This document shows positions 32,915 through 41,246 of a stretch of DNA of 64,000 bases, one piece after another (the stretch's first letter is position 1; each line of letters starts with the position of its first letter). A model generated the notes under the pieces. The model was given only the letters and a program-made list of their open reading frames with translations, was not told where the DNA came from and searched no databases. The stretch spans positions 124,001-188,000 of the forward strand of contig NZ_CADEAG010000003.1 of NCBI RefSeq assembly GCF_902825155.1. The letters run 5' to 3'. Position numbers and translations under genes: made by a program. The stretch is from Bartonella taylorii 8TBB. GTDB lineage: Bacteria; Pseudomonadota; Alphaproteobacteria; Rhizobiales; Rhizobiaceae.

Positions 32915-35062
32915 ATGTTTGACTTTTTTAAAAAAAAGAAAACACAATACAATAAGCCATTCCATAGTCCTGCACTTATTGAATTGGATGCACTATTCGA
33001 TACAGCACTTTATCGCATCCGTTCTGCTCATAGTTCCTTCCGGAATAAAACACAAATCATCTCACAATATTTTCATCTCCGAGGATGGAAACGTTTTATA
33101 GTAGAAATTCTCAATGAAACACTGACATTAGGATTGATTGGTTTTACTCTTTTTACCATTGTTGGTATTTCCATTTTCGAATTAACTAAAAAAGATTGGT
33201 ATTCTCTTAAGAATTTTTCTATTCTTTTTCTAGATCGCTATGGAAATCCCATCGGTCACCGTGGTGCTTTACCGGCTGTATCCGTCCCCGTTGAAGAAAT
33301 GCCCAATTCTGTTATTAAAGCGGTTCTTGCGACAGAGGACCGCCGTTTTTTTGATCACTGGGGTATTGATTTGCAAGGTCTCACCCGAGCAATTTCACAG
33401 AATATGCAGGCTAAAAGTGTAGTGCAAGGTGGCTCAACCCTTACACAACAACTGGCTAAAAATTTATTCTTAACAAATGAAAGAACCATAACACGCAAAA
33501 TCAAAGAAGCCTATCTTGCCCTTTGGTTAGAAGCAAATTTCAGCAAAAAACAGATTTTGCAACTTTATCTTGACCGTGCATATATGGGAGGAAACAATTT
33601 TGGTATTGCAGCAGCAGCAAAATTTTATTTTGAAAAAAATATACGCAATATATCTCTTAGCGAATCCGCTATGTTAGCAGGTCTCTTCAAGGCCCCAACT
33701 AAATATGCTCCTCATAGCCACCTTTTTGCTGCTCAAACACGTGCTAATGTAGTACTTGCTAATCTTGTTAATAGCGGTTTCATGACTGAGAGCCAAATTA
33801 TCAATGCCCATCGTCATCCTGCCAGAGCACTTACAAAAATAAATAATACTCAACCTGATTATTTTCTTGATTGGGCATTCGACGAAGTCAAAAAAATGGA
33901 TGACCAACTTCCAAGCCATACTTTAATCGTTCAAACTACTCTCGATCCGGATATTCAAAAAGCAGCAGAAGAAGCAATCGCCTATCATTTACACCAGTAT
34001 GGTCAACAATATCGCGTAACACAAGCAGCCACCGTAATACTTGATAATAACGGAGCTATCTGTGCAATTGTTGGAGGAGTTGACTATAGTAAAAGCCAAT
34101 TTAACAGAGCAACACAAGGCGGTCGGCAACCTGGTTCTTCATTCAAACCTTATGTTTATGCAGCCGCAATGGAACATGGTTTGTCTCCCTCTACAATAGT
34201 CTCAGATGCTCCCATAAATTGGGGAGGTTGGTCACCCAAAAATAACTCGGGTCGTTATCTTGGTAAAATCGATTTAGCAACCGCTTTAGCTTTTTCTATC
34301 AATACAGTGCCTGTCTATCTTACCTATCAATATCTTAACCGCGATACCCAACCTATCATAGATCTGATCAAAAGTATGGGAATTCATGCACATATTTTAT
34401 CACACAAAACTATGGTTCTAGGCACATCCAATATGACACCAATGGATCAAGCAATTGGTTTTAATGTTTTTGCTAATGGTGGCATAGCCGGAAATCACCA
34501 TGGTTTCACACAAATCAAGACAACAGATGGACATGTAGTGTGGGACTTCGAACATAATGGTAATAAACCACATCGAGTCCTCAGTGGACAATCAGCAGCT
34601 TATATGAACCAAATGATGGTTGGTGTCACAACACGAGGATCCGGTAAACGTGCAGCTCTCCCCATGACCCTTGTTGCTGGAAAAACTGGAACATCACAAT
34701 CCTATCGCGATGCGTGGTTTGTTGGCTTTACTGGTAATTATACTGGGGCTGTATGGATGGGCAATGATAATTTTTCACCGATGAATCGCGCTTTTGGTGG
34801 TGGTGTTCCCGCCATGATATGGCATAGCATCATGCTCTATGCACACCAAAATATCATGCTCAAACAACTCTATGGTGTCAAAGATTCACTTCTTCCTTAT
34901 CAGCCGCTCCCCGATTCCCGCAATGTTTCTGAGCTTGCACCTAAAATATCTTATACGCTCTCCCCTGCAACATTGAATATTGTGCGACTGATTAACAAAG
35001 ATCTGAAAAAGCCATCTGCAATTTCTTTGAAACTGGAAACACTTGGAGCTTTAACGCATTGA
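32915..35062 (+). CDS. Class A penicillin-binding protein (transglycosylase/transpeptidase)
   Basis: This bifunctional enzyme polymerises and crosslinks peptidoglycan. The 715 residues comprise a cytoplasmic N-terminus of about 70, one transmembrane helix (about 72-92), a GT51 glycosyltransferase domain with the catalytic glutamate in ATEDRRFFDHWGID and the motif GGSTLTQQLAKNLFL, and a transpeptidase domain with SXXK as SSFKPY, SXN as SIN and KTGTS. All catalytic motifs are intact. It resembles the PBP1A/PbpC type common in rhizobia. The stop overlaps the following gene start (TTGA). Confidence 0.93.
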   Translation: MFDFFKKKKTQYNKPFHSPALIELDALFDTALYRIRSAHSSFRNKTQIISQYFHLRGWKRFIVEILNETLTLGLIGFTLFTIVGISIFELTKKDWYSLKNFSILFLDRYGNPIGHRGALPAVSVPVEEMPNSVIKAVLATEDRRFFDHWGIDLQGLTRAISQNMQAKSVVQGGSTLTQQLAKNLFLTNERTITRKIKEAYLALWLEANFSKKQILQLYLDRAYMGGNNFGIAAAAKFYFEKNIRNISLSESAMLAGLFKAPTKYAPHSHLFAAQTRANVVLANLVNSGFMTESQIINAHRHPARALTKINNTQPDYFLDWAFDEVKKMDDQLPSHTLIVQTTLDPDIQKAAEEAIAYHLHQYGQQYRVTQAATVILDNNGAICAIVGGVDYSKSQFNRATQGGRQPGSSFKPYVYAAAMEHGLSPSTIVSDAPINWGGWSPKNNSGRYLGKIDLATALAFSINTVPVYLTYQYLNRDTQPIIDLIKSMGIHAHILSHKTMVLGTSNMTPMDQAIGFNVFANGGIAGNHHGFTQIKTTDGHVVWDFEHNGNKPHRVLSGQSAAYMNQMMVGVTTRGSGKRAALPMTLVAGKTGTSQSYRDAWFVGFTGNYTGAVWMGNDNFSPMNRAFGGGVPAMIWHSIMLYAHQNIMLKQLYGVKDSLLPYQPLPDSRNVSELAPKISYTLSPATLNIVRLINKDLKKPSAISLKLETLGALTH

Positions 35063-35676
35063 ATTCGAAATATTCTACAATGTTTGTTAATATTGTTACG
35101 CTCTTTTCCATTTTTACTTTTTCCATTTTATGTGGAACGTTTAGCGTCGATTATATGCTCAATTCCTTCAATAATTTTGGACGTTTTACAATTGGCGAAT
35201 GGAGTGCCTACCCAGAAGTGGGAACGACCAACACTGATCCCTATACCCGTGCACGCACAGCCAAACAAGGTGACATTTCACTCGGACACACAGAAGGGCT
35301 TGCTTTCCAACTTTGGAAAGACAACCACGGACATCCGCTACGCCCCCATTGCCATTATTTGCTCAAAGGCCACATCCCTGAAACCCGCCTCTTTACACTT
35401 TATACAGCTGACAGATCACTCAAACCGTACACTTCATCTAAAGAAATACCTTTCGCACTCTATACCAACAATGTTACCTATGAAAGTGATGGCTCTTTGC
35501 GTATCAACATTGCACCAACACCACAAACTGGAAATTGGCTTGCAACGGTTAGTCAAAAAGAATTTGGACTTATTCTTACTTTATACGATACCTCAATTAT
35601 CTCCGCAACGGCATTACAAAAGCTTACAATGCCCTTGGTAGAACAAATTCCATCAGGACAAAAAAACTGTGACTAG
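35059..35676 (+). CDS. DUF1214 domain protein
   Basis: This 205-residue protein has an N-terminal transmembrane or signal segment (about 7-29) and a DUF1214 fold, recognisable by the segment GEWSAYPEVGTTNTDPYTRARTA and by RPHCHYLLKGHIPETRLFTLYTAD. The function of the family is unknown. The TTG start overlaps the PBP stop; an ATG seven codons later (35080) is an alternative. It overlaps the next gene by eight bases. In rhizobia small DUF1214 and DUF1254 proteins are encoded side by side, as here. Confidence 0.8.
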   Translation: MNSKYSTMFVNIVTLFSIFTFSILCGTFSVDYMLNSFNNFGRFTIGEWSAYPEVGTTNTDPYTRARTAKQGDISLGHTEGLAFQLWKDNHGHPLRPHCHYLLKGHIPETRLFTLYTADRSLKPYTSSKEIPFALYTNNVTYESDGSLRINIAPTPQTGNWLATVSQKEFGLILTLYDTSIISATALQKLTMPLVEQIPSGQKNCD

Positions 35677-36208
35677 ATTCATTCACGCCGCACTTCTTGC
35701 AATCATTGGCGCTATCATTGTCCATATTTGTGTCCTCTTTCTAATACCTTATTGGGCGCAAAATAATATATGGACAGAACTTGAAAAATCAGGAGCTCCT
35801 TATCAATTTGTTGACTTGGATGCTCGTAATCCTATTCAACAGTCTGCTGATCCGCTCTTTCTTCTTAAAGTCTGCAGATTTGATCTCGGAAATGGTCCTG
35901 TTCATTTAAAAGCTTTAAAGACAATACAATTTTGGTCACTAGCAGCCTACACATACGACGGAATGATTTTCTACAGCCTTAATGACCGGACATCCCCTGA
36001 TGCTAAGCTAGATCTTATCATTGGCAAACCAATACAAATTATAGAGCTTAAACAATCAATGCCTAGAAACAATGTCAATTCAGTTTTGGTTGCCAAAAAT
36101 TTAAATAAAGGTTTTGCCGTTTTACGTACCTTTGCTCCTTCTGCACTTGAAAAAAAAGGAAGTGAAGCCTTCCTTTCATCTGCCACCTGTCACACATTCA
36201 ATGGGTAA
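35669..36208 (+). CDS. DUF1254 domain protein
   Basis: This 179-residue protein has an N-terminal transmembrane helix (about 7-29) followed by a small extracytoplasmic domain of the DUF1254 type (VCRFDLGNGPVHLKA, FWSLAAYTYDGMIFYSLNDR). Function unknown. It overlaps the DUF1214 gene and is the last of three genes that start with the penicillin-binding protein, so a role in the cell envelope is possible but only by position. A weak terminator hairpin overlaps its stop. Confidence 0.78.
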   Translation: MTRFIHAALLAIIGAIIVHICVLFLIPYWAQNNIWTELEKSGAPYQFVDLDARNPIQQSADPLFLLKVCRFDLGNGPVHLKALKTIQFWSLAAYTYDGMIFYSLNDRTSPDAKLDLIIGKPIQIIELKQSMPRNNVNSVLVAKNLNKGFAVLRTFAPSALEKKGSEAFLSSATCHTFNG

Positions 36209-36233
36209 AAGCACAATAGACAAATGCTTTTTT
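36207..36233 (+). terminator. Probable weak intrinsic terminator
   Basis: AAAAGCA and TGCTTTT form a 7-bp stem with an 11-base loop, followed by TT. It starts at the DUF1254 stop codon. The stem is AT-rich and the loop long, so strength is doubtful. Confidence 0.4.
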
Positions 36234-36825
36234 CTATAAGAGCAAACAAAATATACGCAAAATAGTTATTTTTAATCTCAATTAATCGAATATCAGAATT
36301 AAAATGGAATTTTCATTCTACCTTTTAAACAACTGAATTCTTTATTGTGGTCCAAAAACCATTCCATGATCCCCACAATCGCCTTCCATTGCAATGTAAA
36401 TCTTGCACACAAATACCTAGAAGACAGTATATTGATTATAAATATGAAGAGAATACGACCTCTGTTGCAAATAATCGTATCTTATTCGATAGGGATAGCA
36501 TGCCTTTAACCAAAACATAATAGAGATAACTGAAAACTCTGTACAAACAAACTTGTAGAAAGCTTACAGCTTGCCCTCTAAATTTATTGTTACGTGACGA
36601 CAAATTATTCTCATAAAATTGGACCGATACCATAATAAGCTATAGAAAGAATGATTATTGCCCTTAATGAATGCGTTAAAATAATTGCTGGCAACTTGAT
36701 GAACATCACGCATCCTTGACCTCAAAAACAAGTGCTTTACTTTTGTTGTATGACCAGAAGCTTTTAAGATATGAAACCTGAGAAAAACTTTGCTTAGGAT
36801 TTACAATTGAGGGAAAGAAAACTTC
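36234..36825. other. Gap upstream of the DUF1499 gene
   Basis: About 590 bases of AT-rich DNA with no supported gene. A 65-codon minus-strand frame at 36436-36633 has no recognisable features and I treat it as chance. Confidence 0.5.
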
Positions 36826-37611
36826 ATGCAAAAAAAATATGTGCGGTTAACTTCAAGAGCAGCGGTATGGTCCCCTCGTTTTGGCGGATTAGCGTTCTTT
36901 ATTTTGTTATTTTCAATCCTTTTACAGCGCTTTTCTGTGATTAATGTCGTTGATTTCATCATTTTAATTGTAATTTCTGCCTGCTGTGTTGCTGTTTCTC
37001 TTTTTCTTGCACTCAAAGCACTTTACAGTTTATGGGAGTATGGTGCTCTGGGGGGAATGAAAGCTTTAAAAGGGATCATTTACTCATTAATCACGGCCAC
37101 ACCGCTAATGTTATTTTGGGGATTTTGGTTTACTTTGCCAGCTCTTCATGATGTTTCTACGGATACACGCAATCCCCCAGCCTTTTTTCGCACGACACGC
37201 CCCAATGATGCTCTGCCGCTTAAAAGTGTTTTAACTGAACAAGCAGCATTACAAATATCTGCGTGGCCGGAAATGTCAGGGCGTCGTTATGATGGTTCAC
37301 CTGATCGTATTCGTAAATCCGTTCTCAATGTTTTAGCAGCCTATGATTGGCCTGTTGTGGCTCAACGAGAGTTTAAAGGCGAAGAAGATGCGCTTTATAT
37401 TGAAACAATGGCAAAAACTTTTTACCTAGGCTTTATTTCGGACGTTATGATACGTTTAACCAATGAAGGGGATACAACCTTTGTTGATATGCGTTCTGCT
37501 TCGCGGTATATGCCGAGAGATTTGGGTACCAATGCTGCTTTTATTATCGATTTTATGGATGCACTTGATACAGAAATCGCTTCTCTCCCTCTTTCTCAAG
37601 ATGATGAATAG
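36826..37611 (+). CDS. DUF1499 family membrane protein
   Basis: This 261-residue protein has three hydrophobic helices in its first 115 residues (about 17-35, 40-66, 87-107) and a soluble C-terminal DUF1499 domain (YDGSPDRIRKSVLNVLAAYDW, GFISDVMIRLTN, DMRSASRYMPRDLGTNAAFI). The function of the family is unknown. It is monocistronic by appearance: 617 bases from the upstream gene and followed by the repetitive secretion locus on the other strand. Confidence 0.82.
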   Translation: MQKKYVRLTSRAAVWSPRFGGLAFFILLFSILLQRFSVINVVDFIILIVISACCVAVSLFLALKALYSLWEYGALGGMKALKGIIYSLITATPLMLFWGFWFTLPALHDVSTDTRNPPAFFRTTRPNDALPLKSVLTEQAALQISAWPEMSGRRYDGSPDRIRKSVLNVLAAYDWPVVAQREFKGEEDALYIETMAKTFYLGFISDVMIRLTNEGDTTFVDMRSASRYMPRDLGTNAAFIIDFMDALDTEIASLPLSQDDE

Positions 37612-38178
37612 AAGCTAGAAGTATAGTAAGTTATATTAGTAAATCAGCTTATTTCAAAAATAAATTTCGAAACACGCAAAAATGAACAAATCAGTTACTG
37701 CCTCTCAACAGCTTAAGCATACTGATAAGTTCTTTGCCCCCCCTAAAAGTAACTTATGGCTTCTTTTTAGCGCGTGACATATTTATCATAAAATATGATG
37801 CAAGGTAATATAGTTAGAGAAAAAATCAACAATAAAAACACACTTATTATCGATGATAAGGTTTTACAGATTTTTTAAAATCTGCAAACATTAAATCTTC
37901 AAAAAAACAGTACAATACACACAAATTCACCGATAATTGTCACAATCAATGACAATTGCAATTTTGTAAACAAAATATATAATTAATAAAATAAAAAACT
38001 AATATCTAAATATATTTAAATGCAACATAAATAAAACAAAACACCAAAAAGTAAAAAAAGAACAAAACAAATTTCTTAAGCGATTTCTTTACACTATTTT
38101 TCCAACTGTCAACAATACATCTATAATTTAATGCAAATAAAAACATAAAATAAATATAATTTCATATATAAATAATAT
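37612..38178. other. AT-rich gap at the left border of the repetitive secretion locus
   Basis: No gene is visible. The right part (37999-38178) is the left portion of a long direct repeat that recurs at 39402-39590, so the border of the duplicated locus lies near 37995. Confidence 0.6.
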
Positions 38179-38370
38179 TTATAAAATTCCCATATATTTA
38201 ACTAATAAATTTCCAGCATAATATAATATAAAAAACCTCATTGTTGTTAATATTGTCATTTTTATACTCCAGTTCTCACCTTTAAATCTTTTGTAAAAAA
38301 ACATTAAAAATCCATATATAAACGTTGCCAATAAGGAGCCAGTAAAAGTATTCATAACAAAAAAATCCAA
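37999..38370. repeat. Direct repeat copy 1 (about 370 bases)
   Basis: This block and 39402-39770 are nearly identical over about 370 bases, differing by scattered substitutions and one- or two-base gaps. Shared landmarks include AATTTCTTAAGCGATTTC, TTTAATGCAAATAAAAACAT and the coding region of a two-helix mini-protein. The blocks show that the locus grew by tandem duplication. Confidence 0.85.
38179..38370 (-). CDS. Two-helix mini-membrane protein, copy D
   Basis: This 63-residue protein has two hydrophobic helices (about 8-26 and 38-60) joined by a basic loop RFKGENWSIKM. It ends LVKYMGIL. Three paralogues lie at 39180, 39581 and 39879. Initiation may be at the internal ATG (MNTFTGS), the position conserved in all four copies, with GGA about 12 bases upstream. 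It follows the headless glycine-zipper copy. The function is unknown; an immunity or export-helper role is only suggested by position. Confidence 0.6.
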   Translation of the reverse strand: MDFFVMNTFTGSLLATFIYGFLMFFYKRFKGENWSIKMTILTTMRFFILYYAGNLLVKYMGIL

Positions 38371-38507
38371 AAATATCTATTATCATACACAAAAATATCC
38401 CTGAAATCAGTTTAGCCATAACTTTAAAGTGTGTTTACAGTATTACTGATCTCAGAAATATCTTTATAGCTATTTTCTAAATAAATTAGAAACAGCATCT
38501 CTCCACT

Positions 38508-39098
38508 TTACGGATGACATTGCTTGTACTTATCCAAAAAACCGGTAGCAGCTCCCATTACTCCGCCTGCGACTACTCCTTCCGGACCACTTAATAAACC
38601 AATTAATGCTCCCGCACCTCCCTTTATGGCTGCTGATTCAACATAATCGCTTACTTCACAACTTGGATTCGGATGGCATTCATTGTACTTATCTATCAAA
38701 CCGTTAGCAGCTCCTCCTAATCCGCCTGCTAGTGCTACTTCCGGACCAAATAATGCACCAACTCCTGCTCCTATGACTCCCTTTATGGCAGCTGATTCGA
38801 CATAATCGCTTGTTTCACAACTTGGTGCCGTATGGCATGCATTGTATTTATCTGCCACAGCGTCACCAGCTCCTGCTAGTCCACCTGATATTGCTCCATT
38901 GACAAAGCCAGCCGCGGCACCTCCCGGTCCAGCAAAAAGACCTCCGACTGCACCAACAATACCTCCTATTACTTCTCCTACGATGCCGCCTGCACCTGCT
39001 GCTTGGGCATGAGCTCCTGCGCTACAATCATCTTCTTCTGGAAAAAGCCAACTTTTTGGATGTGAGTTACTACTTGAATCATTTGATGAGCATGCTAT
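38508..39098 (-). pseudogene. Headless copy of the glycine-zipper protein gene (possible silent cassette)
   Basis: An open frame without any ATG runs from a TAA at 39099-39101 to the stop at 38508, encoding about 196 residues nearly identical to residues 70-258 of the protein at 40210-40986. The 5' end carries SSNDSSSNSHPKSWLFPEEDD, joined just upstream to unrelated sequence (GCTAAATAGCATGC), so the start codon and the AAGGAGG ribosome site of the intact gene are missing. Compared with the intact copy it lacks one header module. The body has no stop or frameshift. The only in-frame start is a GTG at 38858, which would give 116 residues. It reads as a silent donor cassette or a recently truncated duplicate. 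Confidence 0.75.
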
Positions 39099-39179
39099 TT
39101 AGCAAAAAATAAACTATAATTTGTAAAAATATATAAATTATAATAAATAATAAAATACTGATAACAACTTTATTTTATG

Positions 39180-39386
39180 TTATTTTAAAATCCCCATATA
39201 TTCAATTAATAAATTTGCAGCATAAAATAATATAAAAAACCTCATTGTTGATAATATTGTCCTTTTTATACTCCATTTCTCACCTTTAAATATTTTGTAA
39301 AAAAATATGCAAAGTCCATATATAAATGTTGCAAATAAAGCGCTAGTAAAAGTATGCATAACAAAAAATCCAAAATAATAAAACAT
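39180..39386 (-). CDS. Two-helix mini-membrane protein, copy C
   Basis: This 68-residue protein has helices at about 10-30 and 42-65 with the loop IFKGEKWSIKR. It ends LIEYMGILK and is the most diverged copy at its C-terminus. The internal ATG (MHTFTSA) aligns with starts of its paralogues. It lies just upstream of the headless glycine-zipper copy on the same strand. Frame preservation in four diverged copies argues that these are real genes. Confidence 0.6.
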   Translation of the reverse strand: MFYYFGFFVMHTFTSALFATFIYGLCIFFYKIFKGEKWSIKRTILSTMRFFILFYAANLLIEYMGILK

Positions 39387-39401
39387 AATTTAAATATAAA
39401 T

Positions 39402-39770
39402 ACTAATATCTAATATATTTAAACTCAACATAAATAAAACAAAACACCGAAAAGTAAAAAAGAACAAACCAAATTTCTTAAGCGATTTCTTTACACTATT
39501 TTTTCAACTGTCAACAATATATCTATAATTTAATGCAAATAAAAACATAAAATAAATATAATTTCATATATAAATAATTGTTATAAAATTCCCATATATT
39601 TAACTAATAAATTTCCAGAATAATATAATATAAAAAACATAATTGTTGATAATATTGTCCTTTTTATACTCCATTTCTCACCTTTAAATCTATTGTAAAA
39701 AAACATTAAAAATCCATATATAAACGTTGCCAATAAGGAGCTAGTAAAAGTATGCATATCAAAAAATCCA
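39402..39770. repeat. Direct repeat copy 2 (about 370 bases)
   Basis: Partner of the block at 37999-38370, about 1.4 kb away in the same orientation. It contains most of mini-protein copy B and its 3' flank. Confidence 0.85.
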
Positions 39771-39784
39771 GACTGAAATCTCAT
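39581..39784 (-). CDS. Two-helix mini-membrane protein, copy B
   Basis: This 67-residue paralogue has helices at about 10-28 and 42-64 with loop RFKGEKWSIKRTILST. The conserved internal start is MHTFTSS. It ends LVKYMGIL like copy D. It lies between copies A and C, and its 3' flank is part of the long direct repeat. Confidence 0.6.
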   Translation of the reverse strand: MRFQSGFFDMHTFTSSLLATFIYGFLMFFYNRFKGEKWSIKRTILSTIMFFILYYSGNLLVKYMGIL

Positions 39785-39878
39785 CTACTTTATGAATGAT
39801 TTAATAGAGAGAGCAATAGATTATAATTCAAATAATAAACTTAACTTAATTAAATATAATTTTATATATAAACAATCT

Positions 39879-40079
39879 TTATAAAATTCCTATATATTTA
39901 ACTAATAAAATTCCAGCATAATATAATATAAAAAACATAATTGTTGATAATATTGTTCTTTTTATACTCCAGTTCTCACCTTTAAATCTATTGTAAAAAA
40001 ACATGCAAAATCCAAATCCAATTGCTGTTACTAAGGAGCTAATAAAAGTATACATAACAAAAAATCCAAAATAAAACAT
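39879..40079 (-). CDS. Two-helix mini-membrane protein, copy A
   Basis: This 66-residue paralogue directly follows the intact glycine-zipper gene (131 bases after its stop). Helices at about 8-28 and 40-62 flank the loop RFKGENWSIKR; the second half of helix 1 (LVTAIGFGFCMFFYN) differs from the other copies. The conserved internal start is MYTFISS. Position next to an exported hydrophobic protein makes an immunity role possible; nothing in the sequence proves it. Confidence 0.62.
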   Translation of the reverse strand: MFYFGFFVMYTFISSLVTAIGFGFCMFFYNRFKGENWSIKRTILSTIMFFILYYAGILLVKYIGIL

Positions 40080-40209
40080 CTATTGTCATAAACAAAAATA
40101 TCCCTGAAATCAGTTTAGCCATAACTTTAAAGTGTGTTTACAGTATTACTGATCTCAGAAATATCTTACTAGCTATTTTCTAATAAATTAGAAACAGCGT
40201 CTCTTCACT

Positions 40210-40986
40210 TTACGGATGACATTGCTTGTACTTATCCAAAAAACCGGTAGCAGCTCCTCCTAATCCGCCTGCTACTACTGTTTCCGGACCACCTAATAAA
40301 CCAATTAATGCTCCTGCGCTTCCCTTTATGGCTGCTGATTTGACATAATCGCCTACTTCACAACTTGGATTCGGATGGCATTCATTGTACTTATCTAGCG
40401 CACCGTTAGCAGCTCCTCCTAATCCGCCTACTAGTGCTCCTTCCGGACCAATTAATGCACCAACTCCTGCTCCTATGCCTCCGTGTATGGCAGCTGCTTC
40501 AACATAATCGCTTGTTTCACAACTTGGTGCCGTATGGCATGCATTGTATTTATCTGCCACGGCGTCACCAGCTCCTGCTAGTCCACCTGATATTGCTCCA
40601 TTGACAAAGCCAGCCGCGGCACCTCCCGGTCCAGCGAAAAGACCTCCGACTGCACCAACAATACCTCCTATTACTTCTCCTACGATGCCGCCTGCACCTG
40701 CTGCTTGGGCATGAGCGCCTGCGCTACAATCATCTTCTTCTGGAAAAAGCCAACTTTTTGGATGTGAGTTACTACTTGAATCACCAGCTCCTCCTATTCC
40801 GCCGCTTACTGCTCCACCGAGTAAGCCAGCAGCTGCACCAGTACCACCTCCTAATATTGCTCCTACAATGCCACCTGTACCTGCTGCTTGGGCATAAGCG
40901 CCTGTACTATAATCATCTTCTGGAAAAAGCCAACTTTTTGGATGTGAGTTACTACTTGAATCATTTGATGAGCTTGAACTACCCAT
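40210..40986 (-). CDS. Modular glycine-zipper protein, probable type I secretion cargo
   Basis: I do not recognise a named family. The 258 residues form four modules, each a polar header followed by a hydrophobic glycine-zipper stretch. Two type A modules (about 10-69 and 70-143) start SSNSHPKSWLFPE and continue AQAAGxGGIVG; two type B modules (about 145-197 and 198-250) start DKYNxCHxxPSCE and continue GxLxGPExxxxGGLGGAA. The protein ends DKYKQCHP. There is no signal peptide or double-glycine leader at the N-terminus. A strong AAGGAGG site lies seven bases before the ATG. It is divergent from a type I secretion operon 260 bases away, so it is the likely cargo. Zipper stretches suggest membrane insertion, as in class II bacteriocins. 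Confidence 0.8.
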   Translation of the reverse strand: MGSSSSSNDSSSNSHPKSWLFPEDDYSTGAYAQAAGTGGIVGAILGGGTGAAAGLLGGAVSGGIGGAGDSSSNSHPKSWLFPEEDDCSAGAHAQAAGAGGIVGEVIGGIVGAVGGLFAGPGGAAAGFVNGAISGGLAGAGDAVADKYNACHTAPSCETSDYVEAAAIHGGIGAGVGALIGPEGALVGGLGGAANGALDKYNECHPNPSCEVGDYVKSAAIKGSAGALIGLLGGPETVVAGGLGGAATGFLDKYKQCHP

Positions 40987-41014
40987 TTAAATCCTCCTTT
41001 TATTATTAAAAATA

Positions 41015-41035
41015 ACTGTATCATAATGATGCAGT
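41015..41035. promoter_or_regulatory. Near-perfect palindrome in the leader of the glycine-zipper gene
   Basis: ACTGTATCAT and ATGATGCAGT flank a single central A, with one mismatch (a G-U pair in RNA). It lies 29-49 bases upstream of the glycine-zipper start and just downstream of the predicted -10 box, so it would overlap the start of transcription. Operator or leader hairpin. Confidence 0.55.
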
Positions 41036-41043
41036 AGGAGCTG

Positions 41044-41072
41044 TCATTATTATGCTGTCTAAAAAATGTCAA
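41044..41072 (-). promoter_or_regulatory. Predicted promoter of the glycine-zipper gene
   Basis: On the minus strand TTGACA (41072-41067) and TAATGA (41049-41044) are 17 bases apart. The -35 box is a perfect consensus and the -10 is weak. The start codon is 58 bases downstream. Confidence 0.5.
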
Positions 41073-41246
41073 ATATAATTTTAAAAATAATAATAAAAAC
41101 ACTGTATAAAAAATAAATACATTATGTTTATATTACATTCATGCAAAATGTATTTTTTATTTAGTAATAATATTATTTACAATACTGTTTAAATATGCGA
41201 CATCCATTGCTCTTTCTCTTACTCTTAAACAAAATCATCAATTCAA

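Noticed and set aside
36436..36633. 65-codon minus-strand frame upstream of the DUF1499 gene
   Set aside because: Isolated, no motif, no ribosome site; treated as chance.
38000..40100. CRISPR array or insertion sequence as explanation of the repeats
   Set aside because: Repeat units are long, gene-sized and not regularly spaced; no transposase and no short direct repeats with unique spacers.
40210..40986. Classical double-glycine-leader microcin
   Set aside because: The many GG pairs lie inside zipper modules; there is no short N-terminal leader and the exporter lacks a C39 peptidase domain.
40758..41009. Plus-strand Leu/Tyr-rich frame across the glycine-zipper gene
   Set aside because: It is antisense to a gene with a strong ribosome site and repeats exactly the same modules; its composition is explained by the complement.
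40863..41102. Minus-strand 79-codon frame overlapping the start of the glycine-zipper gene
   Set aside because: It is out of frame with the well-supported start at 40986 and covers the promoter and palindrome; no ribosome site.
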